Source of the DNA: a bacterium BMS3Bbin13
Lineage (GTDB): Bacteria > Pseudomonadota > Gammaproteobacteria > 21-64-14
Direction: 5' to 3'
Length of the DNA: 47,255 bases
NCBI GenBank assembly: GCA_002897735.1
Contig: BDTW01000047.1
Coordinates: 1-47,255, forward strand
Positions 35,730 to 45,300 of the stretch are shown here, piece after piece (within the stretch, counting starts at the first letter, position 1; each line of letters opens with the position of its first letter). A program made the position numbers and the translations under genes. The notes under the pieces are model-generated. The model did no database searches. It was not told where the DNA came from and saw nothing but the letters and a program-made list of their open reading frames with translations.

Positions 35730-35760
35730 CTAAATTAATCTGATCATTATGATAAACTTT
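35730..35760. promoter_or_regulatory. Candidate CbbR operator
   Basis: Upstream of the cbbL -35 element lies a perfect 11-bp palindrome ATCATTATGAT (35743-35753) within A/T-rich sequence that offers several T-N11-A matches. LysR-type activators such as CbbR bind this kind of site next to the target -35 and near their own promoter. The role is inferred from position and symmetry. Confidence 0.5.
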
Positions 35761-35769
35761 CACTGATGC

Positions 35770-35775
35770 TATAAT
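35770..35775 (+). promoter_or_regulatory. -10 element of cbbR (near-leaderless)
   Basis: A perfect TATAAT lies only 9 bp before the cbbR ATG, so transcription would begin within a few bases of the start codon. A weak TTATGA could serve as -35 at 35747-35752, overlapping the palindrome; binding of CbbR there would explain autoregulation. No Shine-Dalgarno site is visible before the ATG. Confidence 0.5.
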
Positions 35776-35784
35776 CGTTTGGTC

Positions 35785-36726
35785 ATGCACCTGACCCTGC
35801 GCCAGCTCCAGGTCTTCGAGGCCGTGGCCCGACACCGCAGCTATACTCGCGCGGCCCGCGAGCTGCACCTGACCCAACCGGCAGTCTCCATGCAGATCAA
35901 GCAGTTGGAGGAATCCCTGGATCTCCCCCTGTTCGAGCAGATCGGCAAGCGGATCTACCTGACCCAAGCCGGGCGTGAGATGGACCACTACGCCCGGGGG
36001 ATCGCCCGGCAGCTCGCCGACGCGGAGGCGGTACTCGAGGACCTCAAGGGTCTGAAACGCGGTCATCTGGCCCTGGCCGTGGCCAGCACCGCGAACTACT
36101 TTGCGACCCGGCTGCTGGCGAACTTCTGCAACCGCTACGAAGACGTCACCTTCAGCCTCGACGTCACCAACCGCGAACGCCTGCTCGGGCATCTCGAACA
36201 GAACGACACCGACCTGGTGATCATGGGGCACCCCCCCGAGCGGTTGCCCCTGGCCGCGGAGGCGTTCATGGAGAACCCGCTGGTGCTGATCGCCCCGCCG
36301 GACCACCCTCTCGTGGGTCGTCGGTGCATCCCCCTGGCGCGGCTCCGGCAGGAGCGCTTTCTGGTCCGCGAGCGCGCCTCGGGCACGCGCAGCGCCATGG
36401 AGCGGTTCTTCACCGAGCGCGGCGTAACCCTGGCCAGCGGCATGGAGATGAACAGCAACGAGGCCATTAAGCAGGCCGTGCAGGCCGGGCTCGGGCTCGG
36501 TATCGTCTCGCTGCACACCCTGGCGCTGGAACTGCACAGCGGGGTGCTGACCACGCTCGACGCAAAGGGCTTCCCGATCCTCCGCCACTGGTACCTGGTG
36601 CACCGGCAGGGCAAGCGCCTCTCGCCGATGGCCGCGACCTTCCGCCGCTTCGTGCTCGACGAGGCCCGGCGACTGGTCGAGCCCGCCCCCGGCCCGAATC
36701 GGACCGGTCTCCCGCCGCCGCAGTAG
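35785..36726 (+). CDS. cbbR: CbbR, LysR-type activator of the RuBisCO operon
   Basis: The 313-residue regulator has a LysR HTH (residues 1-60: '[20 protein letters not shown]', '[17 protein letters not shown]') and an effector domain with '[20 protein letters not shown]', '[10 protein letters not shown]' and '[18 protein letters not shown]', typical of CbbR. Effectors in this family are phosphorylated Calvin-cycle intermediates or NADPH. It is divergent from cbbL, separated by 216 bp with a candidate operator. I start at ATG 35785; a TTG two codons earlier is possible. Its product should activate cbbLSQ and the downstream genes and may also act on the tkt-fba cluster. Confidence 0.94.
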   Translation: MHLTLRQLQVFEAVARHRSYTRAARELHLTQPAVSMQIKQLEESLDLPLFEQIGKRIYLTQAGREMDHYARGIARQLADAEAVLEDLKGLKRGHLALAVASTANYFATRLLANFCNRYEDVTFSLDVTNRERLLGHLEQNDTDLVIMGHPPERLPLAAEAFMENPLVLIAPPDHPLVGRRCIPLARLRQERFLVRERASGTRSAMERFFTERGVTLASGMEMNSNEAIKQAVQAGLGLGIVSLHTLALELHSGVLTTLDAKGFPILRHWYLVHRQGKRLSPMAATFRRFVLDEARRLVEPAPGPNRTGLPPPQ

Positions 36727-36785
36727 AACCTCCCGAATCCGACAGGCTCCCGGCGCGGAGGATGCGGGCGCGGCGTGGTTGGCCC

Positions 36786-36791
36786 TATAAT
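36786..36791 (+). promoter_or_regulatory. -10-like TATAAT before ilvD
   Basis: A consensus TATAAT lies 58 bp before the ilvD ATG. No good -35 is visible 16-18 bp upstream (GC-rich sequence), so it may depend on an activator or be chance. Confidence 0.35.
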
Positions 36792-36849
36792 CGGCTTTTT
36801 CGTCGCGCCCGTCGGCGCCGTCACCCGCATCGAGAAAAAGGATCGACCC

Positions 36850-38535
36850 ATGTCCGACAATCCACGCAGCCGCAGGATCACCGAGGGCGTCAAGCGCACC
36901 CCCAACCGCGCCATGCTGCGCGCGGTCGGCTTCGGCGACGACGACTTCTCCAAACCGATCGTCGGCGTGGCCAACACCTACAGCAACCTGACCCCCTGCA
37001 ACGTCGGCATCAACGAACTCGCCGAAGGCGCCGTCGAGGCCCTGCACGCGGCCGGCGCCATGCCGCAGGTCTTCGGGACCATCACCGTCTCCGACGGGAT
37101 CGCGATGGGCACCGAGGGCATGAAGTACTCGCTGGTCTCGCGCGAGGTGATCGCCGACTCGATCGAAACCGTGTGCAGCGCCCAGAGCATGGACGGCGTG
37201 CTCACCTTCGGCGGCTGCGACAAGAACATGCCCGGGGCGATGATGGCCATCGCACGCCTCAACATCCCCGGGATCTTCGTCTACGGCGGCACCATCGAGC
37301 CGGGCCATTACGAAGGGCGCGACCTGACCATCGTCAGCGCCTTCGAGGCGGTCGGCCAGTTCGCCGCGCACCGCATCGAGGAGCGCGAGCTGGTCGAGGT
37401 CGAGCACCGCGCCTGTCCCGGCCCCGGCGCATGCGGCGGCATGTTTACGGCCAACACCATGTCCGGCGCCATCGAGGCGATGGGCATGAGCCTGCCCTAC
37501 TCTTCCACCATGTCCGCCGTGGACCACGAGAAGGCCGAGAGCGCGGTGCGCTCGGCCGAAGTCCTCGTCGAGGCCATCCGCCGCCAACGCCTGCCGCGCT
37601 CGATCCTCACCCGAGAGGCGTTCGAGAACGCCATCGCCGTGGTCATGGCGCTCGGCGGCTCGACCAATGCCGTGCTCCACCTGCCCGCGATCGCGCACGC
37701 CGCGGACGTCGAACTGGGTCTCGATGACTTCGAGCGCATCCGAACGCGCGTGCCGGTACTCTGCGATCTCAAACCCTCCGGGCGCTTCGTCACCGCCGAT
37801 CTGCACCGCTCCGGCGGCGTACCGCAGGTCATGAAGATGCTGCTCGAACACGGCGTGCTGCACGGCGAGTGCCCGACCATCACCGGGCAAACGATCGCCG
37901 AGGTGTTGCGCGAGATTCCCCCGGCGCCGCCGCCCGGCCAGGAGGTCATCCGGCCGTGGGACGACCCGGTCTATCCGCAGGGCCACCTGGTGATCCTGCG
38001 CGGCAACCTCGCCACCGAGGGTGCGGTGGCCAAGGTCACCGGCGAGAAGAGCCCGAGTATCACCGGTCCGGCCCGGGTCTTCGAGTCCGAGGAGGAGTGT
38101 CTGGAGGCGATCCTCGCCGGGCGCATCCGCCCCGGCGACGTACTGGTCATCCGCCACGAGGGCCCGCGCGGCGGACCCGGGATGCGCGAGATGCTCGCGC
38201 CCACCTCGGCGCTGGTCGGCGCCGGCCTGGGCGGCAGCGTCGGACTCATCACCGACGGGCGCTTCTCCGGCGGCACCTTCGGCATCGTGGTCGGACACGT
38301 CGCTCCGGAGGCGGCGGTCGGCGGGACCATCGCGCTGGTGCGTGACGGCGATTCGATCATCATCGACGCGCACCGCCACCTGCTGCAGCTCGACGTCGGC
38401 GACGAGGAACTCGCGCGCCGGCGCGCCGCCTGGCGCCCCCCCGCGCCGCGTTACACGCGCGGCGTGCTCGCCAAATACGCGCGACTGGTCTCCTCGGCGG
38501 CGCGCGGCGCGGTGACCGACCTGGACTTGGCCTGA
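36850..38535 (+). CDS. ilvD: Dihydroxy-acid dehydratase
   Basis: IlvD dehydrates dihydroxy acids in isoleucine and valine synthesis. The 561-residue product has an Fe-S cysteine in '[10 protein letters not shown]', another in '[19 protein letters not shown]' and conserved '[10 protein letters not shown]', '[15 protein letters not shown]' and '[11 protein letters not shown]'. The start at ATG 36850 ([13 protein letters not shown]) fits the family better than the longer frame from 36775. It is co-directional with cbbR but not obviously in one operon; a candidate -10 lies in the 123-bp gap. The length is that of the longer subgroup common in proteobacteria and archaea. Confidence 0.96.
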   Translation: MSDNPRSRRITEGVKRTPNRAMLRAVGFGDDDFSKPIVGVANTYSNLTPCNVGINELAEGAVEALHAAGAMPQVFGTITVSDGIAMGTEGMKYSLVSREVIADSIETVCSAQSMDGVLTFGGCDKNMPGAMMAIARLNIPGIFVYGGTIEPGHYEGRDLTIVSAFEAVGQFAAHRIEERELVEVEHRACPGPGACGGMFTANTMSGAIEAMGMSLPYSSTMSAVDHEKAESAVRSAEVLVEAIRRQRLPRSILTREAFENAIAVVMALGGSTNAVLHLPAIAHAADVELGLDDFERIRTRVPVLCDLKPSGRFVTADLHRSGGVPQVMKMLLEHGVLHGECPTITGQTIAEVLREIPPAPPPGQEVIRPWDDPVYPQGHLVILRGNLATEGAVAKVTGEKSPSITGPARVFESEEECLEAILAGRIRPGDVLVIRHEGPRGGPGMREMLAPTSALVGAGLGGSVGLITDGRFSGGTFGIVVGHVAPEAAVGGTIALVRDGDSIIIDAHRHLLQLDVGDEELARRRAAWRPPAPRYTRGVLAKYARLVSSAARGAVTDLDLA

Positions 38536-38552
38536 GCGGGTGTTGCGCAGCG

Positions 38553-38950
38553 CCGTCGGCCGGGCAAAGCCCGGCCCTACGGGTGAGCACGCTCAGCGAG
38601 ATGCGCGCAGGAAAGGCCGCCCCACGGGGCGCGGCGGCATCCCCTGTGCGGGGTCCGTCCCGCCGGCGACGCCCGATCGAGGGTGCCGGCAACAGTCGTC
38701 GGCAGGGCAAGCCCGGCCCTACGGGACCATATCTCCCGGTACGCCGTGTTCGCGCGCATGGCGACAGCCGTCGGCCGGGCGAGCCCGGCCCTACGGGTGA
38801 GTGCAATTACCGATGTGCGCGCAGAAAGGCTTTCGCCCCGCCGGTGACAATCGGGATTCCGAACGCCGTCCTGGATTTCGACGGCCCAGGCCGGGAAAAC
38901 CTCACCCTACAAAGGGCACCGGTAGGGCGGGGCTCGCCCCGCCGACGACG
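38553..38950. repeat. Cluster of four REP-like elements after ilvD
   Basis: Copies lie at 38553-38583, 38697-38725, 38768-38798 (all CGTCGGC(C/A)GGGC..GCCCGGCCCTACGGG) and, inverted, at 38921-38950 (GGTAGGGCGGGGCTCGCCCC). Each can fold into a short GC-rich hairpin. No gene is supported in 38536-38980; the frames seen there are shadows of these repeats. Confidence 0.75.
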
Positions 38951-38983
38951 CTGAACCCGCCGGGAACCAATCGCAGTCGCGGC

Positions 38984-39015
38984 TTGACTCGGTACTACGG
39001 TGCAAGGTTTAGGAT
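38984..39015 (+). promoter_or_regulatory. MerR-family-type promoter before the copper efflux genes
   Basis: TTGACT (38984-38989) and TAGGAT (39010-39015) are separated by 20 bp, longer than the 17-bp optimum. The spacer CGGTACTACGGTGCAAGGTT contains an imperfect dyad (ACTCGGTAC / GTGCAAGGT). The overlong spacer with a dyad is the hallmark of promoters twisted into activity by MerR-family metal sensors. No merR gene lies nearby, so the regulator would act from elsewhere. Confidence 0.5.
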
Positions 39016-39048
39016 GCGCGCCGGCAGGTAGTGCGCAAGTGATCCATA

Positions 39049-39077
39049 TTGCACCACCCCCCGATCCGGGGTATATA
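39049..39077 (+). promoter_or_regulatory. Second candidate promoter with a CsoR-like dyad
   Basis: TTGCAC (39049-39054) and TATATA (39072-39077) are 17 bp apart. Between them is CCCCG-ATC-CGGGG, a perfect 5-bp dyad followed by GTAT, resembling the C-tract/G-tract operators of CsoR/RcnR copper and nickel repressors. The dyad abuts the -10, so a bound repressor would block RNA polymerase. The assignment is tentative. Confidence 0.35.
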
Positions 39078-39120
39078 TCCACCGATACCGGTCCGGCCCG
39101 CAACGCGGCCCGAGGAGCCT

Positions 39121-39579
39121 ATGATCCGCCGACTGCACCGGCAACGCCGTTTCCTGGGGCGCGCCCTGTTCGCCCTGCTGGCGTTCGCCTTGGGCAGCGT
39201 GCTCCTGGCGCCGTGCACCACGGCCATGGCCGCGCCCGCGCCCGCGCGCGGCACTACGGCCCAGACCGGCCCTCGGTCCGGTCCTCAGATCGGGCCGCGT
39301 TGCGACGAATCGTACCCGATGCCCCATTGCGCCGGCGGCGGCGATTCCCGGACTTGCACGCAAGGGTGTGCGGCCCAGGCATGTGAGGTCGGGCACACCA
39401 CTCCCGCCCCGCTTGCGGCGGCCACCTCGATTCCCGCGGCACACATGGCGCCCGCGCTCCACGCGCTCGCAATGCCCGCCTACGAGGCCTCGCCCCGCGC
39501 GATTCCCTTCCCCCCGGCCGCGAACCGTCCCCCGCCGCGGCCCGTACCGCACCGAAGCTTCGCCATCCTGTTGATCTGA
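39121..39579 (+). CDS. Exported Cys/His-rich protein, CopL-like
   Basis: The 152-residue protein has a basic N terminus and a signal peptide ending near 'TTAMAAPA' (residues 40-47). The mature part has several cysteines and histidines ('RCDESYPMPHCAGGG', 'CTQGCAAQACEVGH'), then a proline-rich tail ('PFPPAANRPPPRPVP'). This plan resembles CopL-type metal-binding regulatory proteins that precede copper resistance operons. A GAGGAG site lies before ATG 39121. It is first in the operon with cusCBA. Metal binding is likely; a regulatory function is inferred only from similar arrangements. Confidence 0.6.
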   Translation: MIRRLHRQRRFLGRALFALLAFALGSVLLAPCTTAMAAPAPARGTTAQTGPRSGPQIGPRCDESYPMPHCAGGGDSRTCTQGCAAQACEVGHTTPAPLAAATSIPAAHMAPALHALAMPAYEASPRAIPFPPAANRPPPRPVPHRSFAILLI

Positions 39580-39630
39580 TCGCCCCCTGCGGAAGGTCCC
39601 GTTCGACCATTTTCCCGTAGGAGACCGATC

Positions 39631-40929
39631 ATGTCCCGTTGGTTTGCGGCCCTCACCGGGCCACTTTTGCTGGCGTTCGCCGCCGCGGCTGCGGCCGTGC
39701 CGCCCCCTGGCGTGCCGATCGCGGCGGTGCTCACCGTACAGGCGGCGGTACACACCGCGCTCAAACGCAGCCCGGCCCTGGCCGGGGTACGCGCCGAGGC
39801 GCGCGCCCTCGCCCAGGTCCCCGCGCAGGTCGGCTCGCTGCCGGACCCGCGGCTCAGCTTCAATGCCGTCAACCTGCCCACCGACACCTTCGACACCGCC
39901 CGGGAGCCCATGACCCAACTCCGGGTGGGAGTGAGTCAGGCGATCCCATTCCCCGGCAAGCTCGGCCTGCGCGCCGACGCCGCGCGCTTCCGGGCGCAGG
40001 CCGCGGACCAGGCGGTTTCCGAGAGGCGCCTGCGGCTCATTCGCGACGTGCGCCGCGCCTGGTGGCAGACGTTCTACCTGGACCGTGCCCTCGACACCGT
40101 GGCGGGAAACCTCGATCTCATGCGCCAGTTCGTGCAGATCGCGCAGACCAAGTACCGGGTCGGGCGCGGGCTGCAACAGGATGTGCTGCTGGCGCAACTG
40201 GAACTCTCGCGGCTGCTGGACCGGCAGGTGCGGCTGCGGGCCGCGCGCCGCGCACAGGCGGCACGCCTCGATGCACTGCTGAACCGTCCCACCGACACGC
40301 CGGTCCGGCTGCCGCGGCGCTCCGCCACCGATCTGCCCGCGCCGCCGCCCGAGCGGGCGCTGCTCGCGGACGCCGACCGTGACCGCCCGTTGCTGGCCGC
40401 CCAGCGCCGGCTCATCGCGGCGGCGGGTTCGCGTGTGGCGCTGGCGCGCCGGGATTACCTGCCCGACTTCACGCTCGGTGCGGCCTACGGCCTGCGCGCG
40501 GGTCGCAATCCCAACGGCACCGGACGGGTGAACCTCGCCACCTTCATGTTCAGCATGCGCATACCACTGTACGCCGCCACCAAGCAGGCACGCGCGGTCG
40601 ATCAGCGCGACGCCGAACTGATCGCCGCCCGCCACACCTTCGAGGACCTGCGCGACCGCGTCCATGCCCAGGTCTCGGTGAGCCTCGCCGACTACCGGCG
40701 CAGCCGCGAGGAATTCGTACTGTTCCGCACCGGTATCCTGCCGCAGGCGCGCCAGACCGTGCAGGCGATGCTCGCCGGCTACCAAGTGAGCAAGGTCGAC
40801 TTCCTCAACCTGGTGCGCGCCCAGACCACTCTCTACAACTACGAGACCCGCTACTGGCAGAGCCTGGCGAATGCACGCCGCGCCCTTGCCGACCTCGACG
40901 CCGCCGTCGGCAAGGAGAATCTCCCATGA
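39631..40929 (+). CDS. cusC: Outer-membrane efflux protein (CusC/CzcC, TolC family)
   Basis: The 432-residue protein has a signal peptide and the repeated TolC helical-hairpin architecture; 'LPDPRLSFNAVNLPTDTF' and 'VGVSQAIPFPGKLGLRADAA' (about residues 70-120) are typical of CusC/CzcC, and the C-terminal half repeats the pattern. It would form the trimeric channel through the outer membrane. It overlaps the cusB start by 4 bp (ATGA), a sign of coupling. The metal cannot be fixed by this subunit alone. It lies 51 bp after the CopL-like gene. Confidence 0.9.
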   Translation: MSRWFAALTGPLLLAFAAAAAAVPPPGVPIAAVLTVQAAVHTALKRSPALAGVRAEARALAQVPAQVGSLPDPRLSFNAVNLPTDTFDTAREPMTQLRVGVSQAIPFPGKLGLRADAARFRAQAADQAVSERRLRLIRDVRRAWWQTFYLDRALDTVAGNLDLMRQFVQIAQTKYRVGRGLQQDVLLAQLELSRLLDRQVRLRAARRAQAARLDALLNRPTDTPVRLPRRSATDLPAPPPERALLADADRDRPLLAAQRRLIAAAGSRVALARRDYLPDFTLGAAYGLRAGRNPNGTGRVNLATFMFSMRIPLYAATKQARAVDQRDAELIAARHTFEDLRDRVHAQVSVSLADYRRSREEFVLFRTGILPQARQTVQAMLAGYQVSKVDFLNLVRAQTTLYNYETRYWQSLANARRALADLDAAVGKENLP

Positions 40930-42386
40930 GCCCTCATACACCGCAACCGCAGGACTCGATCAACGCGGCCGAAGGCCGTCACCGTTTCCCGCCGCGCCAG
41001 GACGGCCGCTGGGCGGCGGGCCCGGGCGCCCTCGTCGCCGTCCTTCTCGCATTGGGTGTCGGTGCAGCCGTCGGCTACTGGTACGCGGCGCGCACGGCGG
41101 ATACGTCCCCCGCGAAAACCGCCATGGCACCTTCATCCCCGCCGGCGTCCAAGGCGCGCCGGATCCTCTACTACCGCAGCCCGATGAACCCGTCCGCCAC
41201 CTCGCCGGTCCCGACCAAGGACTCCATGGGCATGGACTACGTGCCGGTATACGCGGACGAGGCACAGGCCGCGGTGCCGGGCACCGTACGCATCGACCCG
41301 GTGATCGTGCAGGACATCGGTGTGCGCACCGCGACGGTGGTACGACGCACGATCAGCCGCCGGGTGCGTGCGGTGGGTCGGGTCACCTACGACGAGGACC
41401 TGCTCACGCGGCTGCACCCGAAGATCGAGGGATGGGTGCAGCGCACCTACGTCGATCGGACCGGCCAGAAGGTGGCGAAGGGCACCATCCTGCTCAGCAT
41501 CTATTCGCCGCAACTGGTCACCAGCGAGCAGGAGTATCTGCTGGCCCTGCAGAATCGCCGGGTGCTGAAGAACAGCCCGTTCCCGGACATCCGCCGCGGC
41601 GCCCGCGAGCTGATGCGCACCGCGCGCGAGCGACTGGCCCTGCTCGACATGCCGGCCGCGCAGATCCGTCAACTGGAACGCACCGGGCGGGTCCTGCGCG
41701 ACGTGCAGATCCGGTCCCCGTTCAACGGCTACGTCATGCGGGTCGGCGCGCGCGACGGCCAGTACGTGACCCCCGCCACCGAACTCTATGCGATCGCCGA
41801 CCTGCACAAGGTCTGGGTGTATGCCTACATCTACGAATACGAGATCCCCTGGGTGCGCAAGGGCGACGAGGCCGACCTGCACCTCGCGGCACTGCCCGGC
41901 AAGACCTTCCGCGGGCGCATCACCTACGTGTACCCCAGCCTCGACATGAAGACCCGGACGCTGCGCGTGCGGTTTGAATTCGACAACCCGAACCTGGAAC
42001 TCAAACCCATGATGTTCGCGAACGTCTCTATTCACGCGGCGCCGAGGCGCAACGCCGTGGTGGTGCCCTCCCAGGCGGTGATCCGCACCGGCACCCGGAA
42101 CGTGGTGTTCGTGGTACGCAGCCCGGGCAAGTTCGAACCCCGCGATGTGCGCCTCGGCGTCACCAGCGAGGGTCTCACGCAGATCCTCTCCGGTCTGCGC
42201 CCCGGCGAGCGGGTCGTGACATCGGCCGAGTTCCTGATCGACTCCGAATCGAACCTGCGCGAGGCGGCGGCGAAGATGCTCGAACCCGCAAAGTCGCCGG
42301 GGGCGGGATCGGCGACCGCCGAAGAACCGGCCCCGGCCGGGTCCGGCGTAAAGGGCGGCGCGAAGAAGGAGGCGGGCCATGATTGA
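40926..42386 (+). CDS. cusB: Periplasmic adaptor of a heavy-metal RND pump (CusB)
   Basis: The 486-residue membrane fusion protein has an N-terminal transmembrane anchor (about residues 34-55) and a heavy-metal-binding segment, 'YYRSPMNPSATSPVPTKDS' then 'MGMDYVPVY', at residues 82-109. Methionines here are the copper/silver ligands of CusB. Then come beta-barrel, lipoyl and helical hairpin domains ('FNGYVMRVGARDGQYVTP'). It links CusC and CusA. The Met-rich signature favours Cu(I)/Ag(I) over Co/Zn/Cd. It overlaps cusA by 8 bp. Confidence 0.92.
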   Translation: MSPHTPQPQDSINAAEGRHRFPPRQDGRWAAGPGALVAVLLALGVGAAVGYWYAARTADTSPAKTAMAPSSPPASKARRILYYRSPMNPSATSPVPTKDSMGMDYVPVYADEAQAAVPGTVRIDPVIVQDIGVRTATVVRRTISRRVRAVGRVTYDEDLLTRLHPKIEGWVQRTYVDRTGQKVAKGTILLSIYSPQLVTSEQEYLLALQNRRVLKNSPFPDIRRGARELMRTARERLALLDMPAAQIRQLERTGRVLRDVQIRSPFNGYVMRVGARDGQYVTPATELYAIADLHKVWVYAYIYEYEIPWVRKGDEADLHLAALPGKTFRGRITYVYPSLDMKTRTLRVRFEFDNPNLELKPMMFANVSIHAAPRRNAVVVPSQAVIRTGTRNVVFVVRSPGKFEPRDVRLGVTSEGLTQILSGLRPGERVVTSAEFLIDSESNLREAAAKMLEPAKSPGAGSATAEEPAPAGSGVKGGAKKEAGHD

Positions 42387-45300
42387 GGCGATCATCAGCG
42401 CCTCGCTTCGCAACAAGTTCCTGGTCGGCGTCGCCACCCTGGTGCTGGTGGCGGCGGGCATTTGGGCGGTGCGCACCATCCCCCTGGACGCCATTCCCGA
42501 CCTCTCGGACGTGCAGGTGATCGTCTTCACCCGCTACCCCGGACAGGCCCCGCAGGTGGTGGAGGACCAAGTGACCTACCCCCTGACCACCGCCATGCTT
42601 GCGGTGCCCAACGCCAAAGTAGTGCGCGGCTACTCGTTCTTCGGCCTGTCGTTCGTCTACATCCTGTTCAAAGACGGCACCGACATGTACTGGGCGCGCT
42701 CGCGGGTGTTGGAGTACCTGAACTATGTGAGCAAGCAGCTCCCGCCGGGGGTGACGCCGACGCTGGGACCCGACGCGACCGGGGTGGGCTGGATCTACGA
42801 GTACGCCCTGGTGGACCGTAGCGGCCGGCACGACCTCGCGCAATTGCGCTCCCTTCAGGACTGGTACCTGCGCTACGGGCTGGAGACCGTGCCCGGGGTC
42901 GCCGAGGTCGCCTCCATCGGCGGCTACGTCAAGCAGTATCAGGTGGAGGTCGATCCCAACGCGCTCGCCGCCTACGGCATCCCGCTCTCGCGCGTCAAGC
43001 GCGCCATCCGCCGATCCAACAACGACGTCGGCGGCCGACTGCTGGAGATGTCGGAGACCGAGTACATGGTGCGCGCCTTGGGCTACATCCACTCGATCCG
43101 CGACCTCGAGGACATCCCCCTGGGCGTGGACCGCAACGGCACCCCGATCCTGCTGCGCCAGGTGGCGCGCGTGCACCTCGGCCCGGAGTTGCGCCGCGGC
43201 GTCGCCGAGCTGAACGGGCGGGGCGAAGTCGCCGGGGGCATCGTCATCATGCGCTTCGGCGGAAACGCCCTGGCGACCATCCGAAAGGTACGGGCCAAGC
43301 TCGCCGAACTGGAAAAGGGCCTGCCGAAAGGCGTCGAGGTGGTCCCGGTCTACGACCGCGGGGGACTCATCGAGCGCGCCGTACACAACCTGAGCGAGAA
43401 ACTGGTCGAGGAGTTCATCGTCGTCAGCGCGGTGTGCATCCTGTTCCTGCTGCACGCCCGTTCCGCGTTGGTCGCGATCCTGTCGCTGCCCATCGGCTTG
43501 CTGCTCGCATTCCTCGCCATGCGCTGGCAGGGCATCAGCGCCAACATCATGTCGCTGGGCGGACTCGCAATCACCATCGGCGCGATGGTGGACGGGGCGA
43601 TCGTCATGATCGAGAACGCCCACAAACACCTCGAACAGGCCGCCCACGACAAGGGCGCCCTCTTGACCGACACCGAACGTTGGGCCGCGATCTCGGTGGC
43701 CGCCCGGGAGGTCGGCCCGGCGCTGTTCTTCTCGCTGCTGATCATCACCGTTTCCTACGTGGTCATCTTCGCCCTCCAAGCCCAGGAGGGGCGGCTGTTC
43801 AAGCCGCTGGCGTTCACCAGCAGCTACGCGATGGCGGGGGCCGCCCTGCTGGCGGTGACGCTGGTGCCGGTGCTGATGGGCTACTTCATCCGCGGGCGGA
43901 TCCTGCCGGAGGCACGCAACCCGGTGAACCGGCTCCTGCACTTCCTGCACGCGCCGGCCCTGAGCACGCTCTTGAAGTGGCGCCGCACCACCCTCGTCGT
44001 GGCGCTGGCGCTGCTGGCGGCGACTTACTATCCGATCTCACGGCTCGGCAGCGAATTCATGCCGCCCCTCAACGAGGGCGACATCCTCTACATGCCCTCC
44101 CTGTTCCCGGGGATCTCCATCACCAAGGCCAAGGAGGTGCTGCAACAGACCGACAAGATCCTCAAGACCTTCCCGGAGGTGAAGACCGTGTTCGGCAAGG
44201 CCGGGCGCGCCGACACCGCCACCGACGCGGCGCCGCTGTCGATGATCGAAACCATCGTGCAACTCAAACCGCACGCGCAGTGGCCGGACCCGTCGCTGAC
44301 CGTGCACGGACTGATGCGCAAGATGGACGCCGCGATCCATTTCCCGGGTATCGCCAATGCCTGGACCTACCCCATCAAGACGCGCATCGACATGCTCTCC
44401 ACGGGCATCAAGACCCCGGTCGGGATCAAGATCGCCGGTCCGAACCTGTCGGTACTCCAGCGCCTGTCCAAGCAGACCGAGGAGGCGATGAAGACCCTGC
44501 CGGAGACCCTGTCGGCGTTCGGGGATCGGTCGGTGGGCGGTTACTACCTCGACATCCGCATCAAGCGTCGCGCCGCGGCACGCTACGGGCTGACGGTCGG
44601 CGATATCGAGGACGTGATCCAGAGCGCCATCGGCGGCATGAACGTCACCGAGACCGTGGAGGGCCGGGAACGTTACCCGGTGAATGTGCGCTATCCGCGC
44701 GGACTACGCGACAGCCTGCCGCGCCTGAGGCGGGTGCTCATCCCCACGCCCACCGGCGCCCAGGTCCCGCTGGGCTTGGTCGCGACGCTGAAGTTCGATC
44801 GCGGCCCGCCGGTGATCAAGACCGAGGAGGCTCGACCCACGGCGTGGGTGTACGTCGATATCCGCACCTCGGACGTGGGCGGCTTCGTCGCCAAGGCGAA
44901 GCGTGTGCTCGCCCGCGAGGTCAAGCTGCCCCCCGGCTACACGGTGACTTGGTCCGGGCAGTACGAATACATGGAGCGCGCCGCCAAGCGCATGCGCATC
45001 GTGATCCCGCTCACGCTGCTTGCGATCTTCGTGCTGCTGTATCTCAACTTCCGCAACCTCACCGAACCGCTGCTGGTCATGCTGTCGGTGCCGTTCGCGC
45101 TGGTGGGCGGGTTCTGGCTGGTCTACTGGTACGGATTCAATCTGTCCGTAGCGGTCGCCGTCGGGTTCATCGCACTGTCCGGCGTCGCGGTGGAGATCGG
45201 CGTGCTGGTGCTGACCTTCATCGACCGCAAGCTCGCCGAGCGGAATCACGCGCAGAGGGGCATGTTGGACCCGCGGGCGATCGGGAACGCGGTACACGAC

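Noticed and set aside
34144-38379. A 1411-codon open frame on the minus strand extending cbbL upstream through cbbR and ilvD
   Set aside because: Only the part from 35568 onward matches RuBisCO; the rest is antisense to two well-supported genes, an effect of high GC content.
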